DNA of 64,000 nucleotides from positions 310,001 through 374,000 of the forward strand of contig NZ_JANBVS010000005.1 in the NCBI RefSeq assembly GCF_024586915.1, written 5' to 3'. The notes under the pieces are model-generated. The model saw only the letters and a program-made list of their open reading frames with translations, was not told the DNA's origin and did no database searches. A program made the translations under genes and the position numbers. Below, one piece after another: positions 1-9,961 of the stretch (the stretch's first letter is position 1; each line of letters starts with the position of its first letter). The DNA is from Bradyrhizobium sp. SRS-191. Lineage in GTDB: Bacteria; Pseudomonadota; Alphaproteobacteria; Rhizobiales; Xanthobacteraceae.

Positions 1-242
1 GGCGCCGGACCGGGCTCCGCGGCGATCTGCGCCAGCGGTGCGCTGACCCGCTCGAGCCAGCGTTTCGCCACGGCTTCGCGCAGCGACGCCTTGCTCGGAA
101 AATGGCGGTAGACGGAGCCGTGGCTGACATCGAGCGCTCTCGCGACGTCGACGACCGTCGCTTTGGCGAGCCCGTAACGGCGCAACACGTCCTCGGTCAC
201 TTCGAGGATGCGCTCGGATGTCAGAACCACAGCCTCATTCAT
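1..242 (-). CDS. TetR/AcrR family transcriptional regulator (N-terminal part, cut by window edge)
   Basis: Only the first 80 or so residues are in the window. They form a typical TetR helix-turn-helix: a first helix around SERILEVTEDVLRRYG, then the recognition segment VARALDVSHGSVYRHFPSK. The ligand-binding domain lies beyond the left edge, so the effector cannot be inferred. The start ATG (242-240) overlaps the stop of the small upstream ORF as ATGA, so the two are probably translated together. A perfect palindrome at 489-518 upstream of the pair is a plausible operator. The family assignment is firm; the target is unknown. Confidence 0.9.
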   Translation of the reverse strand, partial: MNEAVVLTSERILEVTEDVLRRYGLAKATVVDVARALDVSHGSVYRHFPSKASLREAVAKRWLERVSAPLAQIAAEPGPA

Positions 243-406
243 GCGTGCACCATATCGGCGTCCGTCGTGTGCGCCTTGATCTGGATCGGCTCGGCCAATT
301 CAGCCGGCCCGCGAAATTTCGCGGCCTGCGCTTCCAGGTGACGGGCAACCTGGAGATTCAGCCAGTCCTGAAATTGTGAGTGCAACAATCGCTTTTCAAT
401 CTTCAT
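239..406 (-). CDS. Small ORF (55 aa) translationally coupled to the TetR gene
   Basis: The frame opens with ATG at 406 behind a GAAGGA ribosome-binding sequence and codes for 55 residues starting MKIEKRLLHSQFQDWLNLQV. Its TGA stop overlaps the TetR start codon in an ATGA arrangement. The product is charged and probably helical, with no signal peptide or membrane segment. I do not recognise the family. The ribosome-binding site, the exact overlap and the position between a candidate operator and the regulator argue for a real gene; it could act as a leader peptide or a partner of the regulator, which is inference only. Confidence 0.6.
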   Translation of the reverse strand: MKIEKRLLHSQFQDWLNLQVARHLEAQAAKFRGPAELAEPIQIKAHTTDADMVHA

Positions 407-488
407 CGAAGCGGTCCTTCGCAGTTGAAGCCGCTGAACCCCAGAGGTCAGACAGTGCTAATTGATCATAACGTCAACATACACCATC

Positions 489-518
489 GCGCTGACAGAT
501 TTCAATATCTGTCAGCGC
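489..518. promoter_or_regulatory. Perfect 12-bp inverted repeat, candidate TetR operator
   Basis: Arms GCGCTGACAGAT and ATCTGTCAGCGC flank the 6-nt spacer TTCAAT. The site lies between the leftward TetR pair (start 406) and rightward purB (start 679). On the minus strand a TTGAAA overlaps the right half of the palindrome, with TATGTT 18 nt downstream, so a bound dimer could cover a -35 element. TetR-family operators often have this size and symmetry. There is no T-run typical of a terminator. Confidence 0.5.
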
Positions 519-678
519 ATTTTCTAAAAATAGCATTATGATACCTGTCGCCACGCCATGACGATCGGAAACCCGCCGTTTGTGTCCCCCCGGCGGCTCT
601 GGTAGAGCACGGCGTAAAATGCTGCTGGCGCGGACGCGATGGTCCCGCCCACCTTCCCTCCCGCCTGGAGAGCCGTCG

Positions 679-1986
<1,308 letters not shown>

Positions 1987-1991
1987 GCCGC

Positions 1992-4430
1992 CTACTGCTC
2001 CGTGGCCTTCCGCTGCAATGACACCGCGGCACTGCCGTGGTTGTTGTCGTAGAACGCGTGCCAATACCGCGGCACGAAGATCGAGGTGTCGTTGACATAG
2101 ACGAACACCTCGCCGTCGCTGCGGGCGGTGAACTCGGCCGACCAGCGGTTGGCGTTGGCCGGATCCTGCTTGAAGTCAGGCAGGTGCTCCTCCAGCCCCG
2201 TGCCTCCGACCCGGACGATCGGCGCAAACCAGTTCGACCACATCAGCCGCTTGTACGGGGTACCCAGCGCCTGTAGCAGCGTTCCATGTCGAAAGCCTGC
2301 GGGTGATGCCGGAATGCTTGCATCCGACCACGGCGTGGTCACGTCGAGCGTGATCACATAGGTCTCGTCCTGGGTGACGTTCAGCCCGGTCGCGTAGCAG
2401 AGCTGCTTGGTCTCGAAGCCGTTCTTGTAGCGCACGCTCTTCCTGGCCTCGACCGGCGTATCGCCGACCTCGATGCCCTCGCCCGTGCCCTTGCAGAACA
2501 GGCCGAGCGTGTTTGCTGTGCCGAAGGCGAGCCACCAGAACAGCCACCACATGATGGCGGTTGGAAAGATCCAGTGCGTCAGGACATAAAAGAACGCCTT
2601 GTAGATGCCGAGCCGACGCAGCCGGTAGACCGCGCTGCGCCAGCCGCTGAGCGCCGGATGGGCGTGAGGCTCGTGCCAGGCGATGCGCGCGACGTCGCGC
2701 AGCCCCTGCTGCAGGCTCGAGCCCCAGAAGCTCAGGACGGCGAGCAGAGCAACACCGATCAGAACGAAGCCGGTGCCGTCGCGAAACGCCACGAACCAGG
2801 GATCGAGCACCTTGGGCAGGAATGACGCCGCGGCGTTGACGATCGGATTCACATACGGACCGAACATCTCGTGGCCGAAGCGCGGGGCATAGATCACGAA
2901 CAGCGGAATCGACGCCACGAACAGCAGCGCGAACATGGTGGAGAAGTAGACCACGCGCCGCAGCCACACCCAGTTCCAGACGTCGTCCTGCACCTTGGAG
3001 CGCGCGGCGCCCGGATCCGCCGGGTGCAGGGCATCGACCGGCGTGTCGGTCGCATCGGTGACGCGATAGGTCTTCGGCACCACCACCGGAACGTAACGAT
3101 CGGTGCCCGATGTGATGCGCTCGAACACGGTGCGATGGATGGTCGCCTTCGGCGGCGGCAGCGCCGTCTGCGGCATGCTGGGGTGCAGGTCGGCGAGAAT
3201 CTCGGCCTGCGGATCGGGCTGCTTCCTGATCATGCGCCAGACGCGCTTGACGTCGGCGCGAAACGACAATTTGTACGGCGGCGCCGCATAGATCTCGAGC
3301 AGATTGCGCGGCTTGTAGCGATAATAGGCCGCGAGGCCCTCGCGCGAGTTGTTGAGCTTGTCGTTCGGATCGATCTCGGGGTCGTAGAGCAGCCTGCGCC
3401 GCTCGTCGAGATAGACGAGGCCGTACGCCATCGCGCGATCGAGCATCCAGTCGAGCGTCACATAGGACAGGCCGTCGCGCGGATAGCCGCCGCCGATGTC
3501 GGAATGCACCCCGGTGAACCAGACCTGGCTGATGCGCTCGCGATCACGCGGCGGCAGGTCGGTGCGCAGCCGCGGCGCCGGCTCGGAGAGCTTCGCCGCC
3601 TCGCTGCGCGGATCATGGTCGACGTCGAACAGCCAATCGGTCTTGTCGGGCCTGCCTTTGACGACGGCGCGGGCGCGCACATAGCGCTCGTCCCAGATCA
3701 CCGGCCGGAACGCATCGCGCTCCTCCTCCAGCGCCAGCGCGTGGCAGGCGCGATGAATCTTGGCGCTCATGAACCGGTCCGGCATCGAGAGCGGCCACAC
3801 CCAGTAGTCGATGGCCCGGATCATTTCCTCGATCGGCCCGCCATAGGCGTCGACCGTGTCCCAGATCCCGACGAAGTGAACGCTCTCCACCTCGATCGGC
3901 GGCGGTTCAGGCGCCAGACCGCGCCAGCTGCGGAGCTCGCGGATTCCCCAGTCGCGAATGCCACGCAGATCGAGGCCGATCTTACCGAGATATTTGAGAA
4001 CGCCGCTGGTGTAGCGCCGGCGGTAGCGGCGATAGGCGTCGGCGGCGAAACGCGCCAGGTCGGCCTCGTTGTTGTTGTAGTCGATCAGACCCTGCCCTGC
4101 GATCATCGCCGCGACGATGCGGATCGTGAAGGCGCCGCGGCTGAAGCCGAAGCAGTAGATGCGATCACCGGGACGGTAGTTGCGGCAGCAGAAGCTGTAC
4201 AGCGCGATCACGTTGCGCTTCAGGCCGAAGCCGAAAATGCCGCCGAGCGCGGCGAACAGCTTGAAGGACGATGTGCCGACGCCGTCGTCGTAAAACGCGA
4301 TCTGCCGGTCGGGATCACGCAGGTCCAGCAGCTGGAACAGCCGCCAGACGTTGGTCTTGAACACGGCCTTGGCGCTGTTGCCGGTCCCATCCGACAGCAG
4401 CACGATGTTCTTTCCCGCGGTCCCGGACAT
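1992..4430 (-). CDS. DUF2235 alpha/beta-hydrolase-like protein with membrane segments
   Basis: The 812-residue protein opens with VLLSDGTGNSAK and carries the nucleophile-elbow GFSRGAF at about residues 94-100, both typical of DUF2235 (T6SS phospholipase effector Tle1-like hydrolase domain). A second conserved block GVHSDIGGGYP with a likely catalytic Asp follows. Unlike soluble Tle1 effectors, the second half contains several hydrophobic segments (for example around FALLFVASIPLFVIYA and IMWWLFWWLAFG), so it is probably a membrane protein. The start at 4430 (MSGTAGKN) fits the family better than the ATG at 4454. No VgrG, Hcp or immunity gene is nearby, so secretion by T6SS is not supported. 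Substrate unknown. Confidence 0.8.
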   Translation of the reverse strand: MSGTAGKNIVLLSDGTGNSAKAVFKTNVWRLFQLLDLRDPDRQIAFYDDGVGTSSFKLFAALGGIFGFGLKRNVIALYSFCCRNYRPGDRIYCFGFSRGAFTIRIVAAMIAGQGLIDYNNNEADLARFAADAYRRYRRRYTSGVLKYLGKIGLDLRGIRDWGIRELRSWRGLAPEPPPIEVESVHFVGIWDTVDAYGGPIEEMIRAIDYWVWPLSMPDRFMSAKIHRACHALALEEERDAFRPVIWDERYVRARAVVKGRPDKTDWLFDVDHDPRSEAAKLSEPAPRLRTDLPPRDRERISQVWFTGVHSDIGGGYPRDGLSYVTLDWMLDRAMAYGLVYLDERRRLLYDPEIDPNDKLNNSREGLAAYYRYKPRNLLEIYAAPPYKLSFRADVKRVWRMIRKQPDPQAEILADLHPSMPQTALPPPKATIHRTVFERITSGTDRYVPVVVPKTYRVTDATDTPVDALHPADPGAARSKVQDDVWNWVWLRRVVYFSTMFALLFVASIPLFVIYAPRFGHEMFGPYVNPIVNAAASFLPKVLDPWFVAFRDGTGFVLIGVALLAVLSFWGSSLQQGLRDVARIAWHEPHAHPALSGWRSAVYRLRRLGIYKAFFYVLTHWIFPTAIMWWLFWWLAFGTANTLGLFCKGTGEGIEVGDTPVEARKSVRYKNGFETKQLCYATGLNVTQDETYVITLDVTTPWSDASIPASPAGFRHGTLLQALGTPYKRLMWSNWFAPIVRVGGTGLEEHLPDFKQDPANANRWSAEFTARSDGEVFVYVNDTSIFVPRYWHAFYDNNHGSAAVSLQRKATEQ

Positions 4431-4575
4431 GAGGCCCCCCGACCCAAATGCCAAAGCACCTCAGCTTGGAAGCCAATTGCAGGAAAAGCAAGCTACAATC
4501 TCTGCACGAGCGCATCGGTGCTGCATCGAGCAGCGGGGAGTTAAACCGGGAACGCCGCCGCGGGCGGACACCGCT

Positions 4576-5340
4576 TCAGTCCGCCTCCTCGCATTTGTCC
4601 TGCTTGACCTTGAACATCTTCCGGAACTGGGTCTCGAGCGCGCTCCGCATCGCCTCCGTCTTCTGGGCGCCGGTGTTGCGGAGGTTGTAATTCACAGCGC
4701 AATTGGTCCAGCCGAAATTGACCAGATAGATCCGCATGCGCTCCGGCCCGTCCGCCTTCTGCGCCTCGGCGGCGTAGCGGGCGACGCAGGCCTTCGGACT
4801 GGCGTTGTCGGCGCAGCCCTGATCGACGGCCTGGCGAAACATCTGCTGCAGGTCGGTCTTGCCCTCGATCGCGTCGACGAAGCGCACGCAGGCGGCGGCG
4901 GGCTGATAGTCGCGCAGCGCCGCGGGAGTCTTGAAGCCGCGGGTCTGTGCCAGCTCGAAATCGCAACTGTCCTTCAGCTCCGCGATCCTGGCGCGGCGGT
5001 AGTCGTCGACACCGGGCAATGCGATGAACTCCAGCCGCGCGGCGGCGTCGAGCGTGGCCTTGCAGGCGCGGTCGATCTTGTCGGGATCGAGCGCCGCGAC
5101 CGCCTTCGGCTCGAACGCCGGCAACGTGCCCGGCGAGTCGAAATCGGACGGGCCGAACAGCAGCCGCACGGTGTTGCGCAGCCGCGTCTCGTCCTGCTTG
5201 GCAGGATCGTACCGGACCGTGAAACGGCAGCCACTGTCCCAGGACATCGTCCGCTCGGCGGCGCCGGCGCCCGCGCAGCCGAGCGCGACGGCGGCAAGCG
5301 CCAAGCGTGAGGCCCATCCGGTCCAGCTTCCTCGCGTCAT
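4576..5340 (-). CDS. Hypothetical secreted protein
   Basis: This 254-residue protein begins with an N-terminal export signal (hydrophobic run ALAAVALGCAGAGA, cleavage likely after AGAAE). The mature part is rich in Asp, Lys and Ala and has several spaced cysteines (SGCRF, RACKA, SCDF, AACVRF, GCADNAS, ACVARY, NCAVNY, KCEEA), suggesting disulfides in the periplasm. No domain is recognised. It is transcribed toward the DUF2235 gene on the same strand with about 145 nt between them, so co-transcription is possible but unproven. Confidence 0.75.
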   Translation of the reverse strand: MTRGSWTGWASRLALAAVALGCAGAGAAERTMSWDSGCRFTVRYDPAKQDETRLRNTVRLLFGPSDFDSPGTLPAFEPKAVAALDPDKIDRACKATLDAAARLEFIALPGVDDYRRARIAELKDSCDFELAQTRGFKTPAALRDYQPAAACVRFVDAIEGKTDLQQMFRQAVDQGCADNASPKACVARYAAEAQKADGPERMRIYLVNFGWTNCAVNYNLRNTGAQKTEAMRSALETQFRKMFKVKQDKCEEAD

Positions 5341-5394
5341 GGCAATCCTCGCAGGTGGCCTATGCCAGCATCCTACCGCGTCCCCGCGCCAAGG

Positions 5395-5601
5395 CTAGCC
5401 CGCGCCGCGTACCATCGGCAGCGTGACGTCATCACGCTTGATGCGATGGTGACAGACGGCGGGTGGGATATGCAGCACGCTCAGCGCCGGCAGCACGTCA
5501 GCGAAGAAGATGTGCCGGTCTTCCCGGGCGCGCGCGACACCGCCCCAGCCGGTGTCGTGTTTCTGATCATGAACGAGAAGGCCCCCTCTGCCGTCGTTGA
5601 G
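5395..5601 (-). pseudogene. Possible gene remnant (C-terminal fragment)
   Basis: A 68-codon open frame on the minus strand encodes HDTGWGGVARARED and ends VTLPMVRGAG before a stop at 5397-5395. Its codon use is like that of real genes around it (mostly G or C in third positions), yet it starts right after an in-frame TAG (5604-5602), with no ATG, GTG or TTG start near the beginning. This looks like the 3' end of a decayed gene whose 5' part was lost. The family is not recognised. A chance open frame remains possible. Confidence 0.3.
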
Positions 5602-5687
5602 CTAGCCGGCGGTCATCGATTTGTGAGCCCACGCCGGTGCAGGTCCGGGCTATGGAGCGCGCGTTGCGCGACCATGGAGGCCTGCAC

Positions 5688-6230
5688 GTGCCGTCGACCG
5701 AGACCACCTACGATCCCCTGCTGCGATGGATTCACTGGGCCACTGCGCTGCTGTTCATTGCCGCCATGCTGATCGGGCTCTATTGCGGGCTGCAGCCGGC
5801 GGGGACGTCGCCGCGCCGCGAACTGCTGGAGATCCACAAATCGCTCGGGATCACGCTGTTTCTGCTGGCGCTGCTCCGCGTGATCGTGAGGGCGCGAACC
5901 ATGGCGCCGCCCGCGCCTGCAACGTTCAGCGCCATCGTCCGCGCGCTGTCTCAGCTCAATCATTGGGCGCTCTATGCGCTGCTGCTGATCATGCCGATCA
6001 CCGGCTACATGTTCTCGTCGGCCGGTGGCTATTCGCTGCGCTATTTCGGGACCTTCAGCTGGCCGCGTTTGTTCGCCGGCGACAAGGCTATCGCCCATGC
6101 CGGCGAGATCACGCACGATACGCTGGCTTATGTCGTGTATCTCGTCGTCGGCCTGCACATCGCGGCGACGCTCTGGCACGAGTTCGTCAAGAAGGACGAG
6201 ACCTTGGCCCGGATGTGGCCGCGGCGGTGA
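5688..6230 (+). CDS. Cytochrome b561 family protein
   Basis: The product (about 180 residues) is a four-helix membrane b-type cytochrome, expected to pass electrons from quinol or superoxide. Helices carry the usual haem-ligand histidines: LLRWIHWATALLF near the start, EIHKSLGIT, LNHWALYALL, and ITHDTLAYVVYLVVGLHIAATLWHEF at the end. I chose the GTG at 5688 because GGAGG lies 7 nt upstream; in-frame ATGs at 5652 and 5637 lack a ribosome-binding site. Its 3' end faces that of ftsH with a palindromic repeat between them. No signs of transfer. Confidence 0.9.
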   Translation: MPSTETTYDPLLRWIHWATALLFIAAMLIGLYCGLQPAGTSPRRELLEIHKSLGITLFLLALLRVIVRARTMAPPAPATFSAIVRALSQLNHWALYALLLIMPITGYMFSSAGGYSLRYFGTFSWPRLFAGDKAIAHAGEITHDTLAYVVYLVVGLHIAATLWHEFVKKDETLARMWPRR

Positions 6231-6314
6231 GCCTGGCTGCGGCTGCGGGCTGAGACCAGCGGTCGAGGGATCGAGCTCCCACCTCGTCAATACGAAGATT
6301 TGCGCGGAGTTGCC

Positions 6315-6453
6315 GTAGGGTGGGCAAAGCGGCCGCCGTCAGGCGGCAGCGTGCCCACCGTCGTGCGGCCAAGCGAGCGGACAGACGGTGGGCACGGCGC
6401 CACCGCGACCTCGTACGCCGAGAGGCCGCGGCTGCGCCTTTGCCCACCCTACG
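6315..6453. repeat. Palindromic intergenic repeat, copy 1
   Basis: The element has inverted outer ends, gtagggtgggcaaagc and gcgcctttgcccaccctac, and an inner inverted repeat of 12 bp (gtgcccaccgtc at 6351-6362, gacggtgggcac at 6384-6395), so the whole can fold into a branched hairpin. A second copy of nearly the same length is at 15541-15677. This copy lies between two converging 3' ends (cytochrome b561 and ftsH). Repeats with these ends are known to me as common in Bradyrhizobium intergenic regions; the function is not established. Confidence 0.85.
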
Positions 6454-6463
6454 CCGTCATGAG

Positions 6464-8311
6464 CTACATCGGCTGCGCCGCCGCCACGAGATCGCCGGCG
6501 CGCTGGTCCTTTTTCAACAATGCCGCGAGCTCGGTCTCGTCGAGCGTCTCCTTGACGAGCAGCCGGCGCGCGGCGCGCTCGAGCACGTCGCGCTTGTCCT
6601 GAAGCAGCTTCCGGGTGCGCTCCAGCGAGGCCGTCACGATCTCCCGCACCTCGGCGTCGATGGCGTCTCCCGCCGCCTCGCCATACTCGGCGCTGCGCGA
6701 GGCGCCGGGCGCGAGGAACGACTGGTTGTCGCGCTCATAGGCGACCGAGCCCAACTGCTCCGACATGCCGTAGCGCGTCACCATCGAGCGCGCGATGTCG
6801 GTGACGCGGCGCAGATCGTCCGCGGCCCCCGTCGACAGATGGCCGTAGACCACGAGCTCCGCGGCGCGGCCGCCGAGCAGCACCGCCATCTTGTTTTCGA
6901 GCTCCTCGCGGGTCATCAGGAAGCGGTCCTCGGTCGGGCGCTGGATGGTGTAGCCGAGCGCGCCGACGCCGCGCGGAATGATCGAGACCTTGTGCACGGG
7001 ATCGGTGCCCGGCAGGCTCATCGCGACGATCGCATGCCCCATCTCGTGATAGGCGACGATCTCGCGCTCCCTGGGATTGAGCAGCCGGTTGCGCTTCTCC
7101 AGGCCCGCCACGATGCGCTCGATCGCGTTGTTGAAATCGTCGAGCGTCACTTCATTGGCGCCGCGCCGCGTCGCCAGCAAGGTCGCCTCGTTGACCAGGT
7201 TGGCGAGATCAGCGCCGGTGAAGCCCGGCGTCAGCGCCGCGACCTTCTCCGGGTCGACGTCGGCCGCGAGCTTGGCCTTCTTCAGATGCACGTTCAGGAT
7301 CTGGATACGGCCCGGCTTGTCCGGACGATCGACCAGCACTTGGCGGTCGAAACGGCCGGCGCGCAGCAGCGCGGGATCGAGGATCTCCGGCCGGTTGGTC
7401 GCCGCCAGCAGCACGAGGCCTGTCGAAGAATCGAAGCCGTCGAGCTCGACCAGCAGCTGGTTCAGCGTCTGCTCCTTCTCGTCATGGCCGCCGGCGAACG
7501 GACCCATGCCGCGGGCACGTCCGAGCGCGTCGAGCTCATCGATGAAGATGATGGCCGGCGCTTTTGCCCGCGCCTGCTCGAACAGGTCGCGGACGCGCGC
7601 GGCACCGACGCCGACGAACATCTCGACGAACTCCGAGCCCGAGATCGAGAAGAACGGCACGCCGGCCTCGCCGGCCACAGCTTTCGCCAGCAGCGTCTTG
7701 CCGGTGCCGGGCGGGCCGACCAGCAGCACGCCCTTGGGCATGCGGCCGCCGAGCCGGCCATAGGATTTGGGGTCCTTCAGGAAGGACACGATTTCGCGCA
7801 GCTCGTCCTTGGCCTCGTCGACCCCGGCGACATCGTCGAAGCGAACGCCGGTGTTGGCCTCGACATAGACCTTGGCCTTGCTCTTGCCGATCTGCATCAG
7901 GCCGCCGCCGAGTCCGCCGGCGCCCCCCATCATCCGCCGCGACAGGAAGTACCAGACGCCGAAGAACAGCGCGATCGGCATGACCAGCGAGAGGATGTCG
8001 CCCAAAATGTTGCTCTCGACGCGGCCGGTGAAGGTCACGTTGGCCTTGGCGAGCTCTTTCGCGAACTCCTGATCGACGCGGGTGGTCGCGAACCGCGTCT
8101 GGCCGCCGGGCAGCGGCTCCTTCAAGGTGCCTTCGAGATAGTTCTCGGAGACGCCGACCTCCTTCACCTTGCCGGCTGACAGCAGGTCCTGAAACTGGCT
8201 GTAGGGAATGACGGCGACCTGGCGATAGCTCGTCCACGCATTGTGGATCATCATCGCGACGAAGATCGCGACAACAGCGTACCAGAGATTGAAGCGGGTC
8301 TGCTTGGTCAT
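6464..8311 (-). CDS. ftsH: ATP-dependent zinc metalloprotease FtsH
   Basis: FtsH is a membrane-anchored AAA+ protease that degrades misassembled membrane proteins and some regulators. This 615-residue copy has one N-terminal membrane helix (about residues 10-27), a periplasmic segment, a second helix (about 105-125), Walker A GPPGTGKT at 199-206, Walker [10 protein letters not shown] at about 254-262, the second region of homology [13 protein letters not shown] and the zinc site HEMGH at 423-427. It is slightly shorter than the usual essential alphaproteobacterial FtsH (about 640) and lacks a long charged tail, so it may be an accessory paralogue. That last point is inference. Confidence 0.95.
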   Translation of the reverse strand: MTKQTRFNLWYAVVAIFVAMMIHNAWTSYRQVAVIPYSQFQDLLSAGKVKEVGVSENYLEGTLKEPLPGGQTRFATTRVDQEFAKELAKANVTFTGRVESNILGDILSLVMPIALFFGVWYFLSRRMMGGAGGLGGGLMQIGKSKAKVYVEANTGVRFDDVAGVDEAKDELREIVSFLKDPKSYGRLGGRMPKGVLLVGPPGTGKTLLAKAVAGEAGVPFFSISGSEFVEMFVGVGAARVRDLFEQARAKAPAIIFIDELDALGRARGMGPFAGGHDEKEQTLNQLLVELDGFDSSTGLVLLAATNRPEILDPALLRAGRFDRQVLVDRPDKPGRIQILNVHLKKAKLAADVDPEKVAALTPGFTGADLANLVNEATLLATRRGANEVTLDDFNNAIERIVAGLEKRNRLLNPREREIVAYHEMGHAIVAMSLPGTDPVHKVSIIPRGVGALGYTIQRPTEDRFLMTREELENKMAVLLGGRAAELVVYGHLSTGAADDLRRVTDIARSMVTRYGMSEQLGSVAYERDNQSFLAPGASRSAEYGEAAGDAIDAEVREIVTASLERTRKLLQDKRDVLERAARRLLVKETLDETELAALLKKDQRAGDLVAAAQPM

Positions 8312-8375
8312 GAGTCTCTCAACATGTGATCAGTCGAAACGAGCGGCCGCAAAGTGCGGATCAAGCGGCTTGCCG

Positions 8376-9353
8376 TCAGGTGCCCGCCTGCCCTTCGGGC
8401 TTGGTTGCGGCCTTGGCTTCGGACTTGGGCACGAAGACGGTGACGGCGCGCGGCAATACGCGGAAGCGTGCCGGTGTGAAGGTGACGAGCTCGCCATCGG
8501 CATTGATCGGGCGCGGCCGGCGGGTGCGGATCTCGAACGACGTATCGCGCGAGGCGCGGACCTCCTGCCACAGGCTGTGCCGGCCCTTGCGGAAGTCATA
8601 GGCCATCGCCAGCAGCTTCCAGACGCGGCCGATCTCGAGCGAATAGAGATCGAGATGGGAATCATCGATCTCCGCGCGATGATCGACCGCCATGCCGCCG
8701 CCATAGTAGCGGCCGTTACCGACTGCGATCTGAAGGGTCTTCACGCGCACCGCGCCATCCGACGACACGATCATCGCGCGGAACGGCCGCGCGTTGGTCA
8801 GGACCTTCAGCGCGGTGATGGCATAGCCGAGCCGGCCGAACCGGCGCTTCGTCTCCTTCGTCAATTGCCGCGCGAGCTCGGCGGAGAGCCCGAGGCTGGC
8901 GACGTTGAAGAACGGATGGCCGTTGACGTCGCCGAGATCGATCTCGCGACGATGGCCGGCGGTGATCACGTCGGCCGCGGCCTCCATGTCCTGAGGCAGG
9001 CCAAGCGTGCGCGCGAGATCATTGGCGGTGCCGGCAGGGATGATACCAAGCGGCAGGCCGGTCTTCACCAGCGCTGGAGCTGCCGCATTGAGGCTGCCGT
9101 CGCCGCCGGCGATGACGACCGCCTCGGCGTCATCAGCATGCGCCTCAATCCACGGCGCCACCTCGCGCGGACTGTGCGGAGCCGAGATGACGAGATCATA
9201 GCCCGCAGCGCCGAGCCGCGACACGGCGACACCGGCCGCCTCGCCGCCGGAGCGGCTGCCGCGGTTGAGGATCATCAGCAGCCGGCGCGTCGTCACGCCC
9301 TGACGCGGTGGAGGCGCCTTCGCGATCGATATCTGGTCGTCCCCCGCGCTCAC
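8376..9353 (-). CDS. Diacylglycerol/sphingosine kinase-like lipid kinase (YegS/DagK family)
   Basis: The DAGK catalytic domain is clear: MILNRGSRSGG at the front, the ATP-binding GGDGSLN at about residues 83-89, IIPAGTANDLARTLGLP, and the C-terminal INADGELV block. Such enzymes phosphorylate membrane diacylglycerol or related lipids. The start is uncertain: a GTG at 9353 (VSAGDDQ) follows a GGGG run, while the frame also allows ATG at 9410; both add only non-conserved residues before the domain. It is upstream of ftsH on the same strand with a 64-nt gap, so the two may share a transcript. Confidence 0.88.
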   Translation of the reverse strand: MSAGDDQISIAKAPPPRQGVTTRRLLMILNRGSRSGGEAAGVAVSRLGAAGYDLVISAPHSPREVAPWIEAHADDAEAVVIAGGDGSLNAAAPALVKTGLPLGIIPAGTANDLARTLGLPQDMEAAADVITAGHRREIDLGDVNGHPFFNVASLGLSAELARQLTKETKRRFGRLGYAITALKVLTNARPFRAMIVSSDGAVRVKTLQIAVGNGRYYGGGMAVDHRAEIDDSHLDLYSLEIGRVWKLLAMAYDFRKGRHSLWQEVRASRDTSFEIRTRRPRPINADGELVTFTPARFRVLPRAVTVFVPKSEAKAATKPEGQAGT

Positions 9354-9410
9354 GCCTTGCCCCCGTACACAATATACCAGCCGCCGCGGACCATTCCGCG
9401 CGGGTTCCAT

Positions 9411-9961
9411 AGAAAGGCGCGAGCCGCCGTGCGGGTTCCATCACGATCGCAGCCGCGGCGGGCTTGATCCGGCAACCGCCGGGCCGCGTGGCGGAGCATG
9501 TCGGAATGCAAGGGTCGGGAGCGGAAGCGGCGAAGATTGATAGTTGCAAGCGACGCGTGTGACCGCATCTCGTCAAACTCCCAAGAGAGACAGACCCGAG
9601 GACCTCCCGGCAGCGCTCCGGAGAGCGATACCGGTGAGCGGCATCTGTCATGAAAGAGAGTCCGACATCATAGCCGTGCAAACACCTTTGCAGACTATCA
9701 GAGGGGCCCGGATCTCCGGCCCCCTGGAATTAGTTCGCGGCCGAATGGCTGCAAGGCAGCAGACACTCTGTCGCACCTCGCGTTCATCTTGCTCGTTCAT
9801 CTTGCTGAACATGACGCGAACGACGGGGGTCTTGAAAACCGTCCGGGAGACACCTACGTCCTTCGCACCCCCCTGGTCCGGGCCCCTCTGGTGAAGCTGC
9901 CGGTGCGCTCACGATGTCGGACCTGACATCAATCTCACCGGCCTGATTAAGAGGACCCGTC
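9411..9961. other. Long intergenic region upstream of the TerC gene
   Basis: About 550 nt between the divergent lipid kinase and TerC genes. No convincing gene is seen on either strand. A GC-rich hairpin, aggggcccgga/tccggccccct with one bulge, lies near 9701-9724, and more short inverted repeats follow. TerC/Alx genes elsewhere often sit behind a yybP-ykoY manganese riboswitch; I looked for its conserved loops and could not match them, so this leader is left unassigned. Confidence 0.4.

Noticed and set aside
5362-5772. 136-codon plus-strand frame before the cytochrome b561 gene
   Set aside because: It runs into the cytochrome gene in another frame and lies opposite the more gene-like remnant at 5395-5601.
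6320-8179. Long plus-strand frame opposite ftsH
   Set aside because: Antisense shadow: ftsH has every catalytic motif, while this frame has none and no ribosome-binding site.
9560-9961. yybP-ykoY manganese riboswitch before the TerC gene
   Set aside because: Considered because of the gene family, but the conserved loop sequences could not be found.
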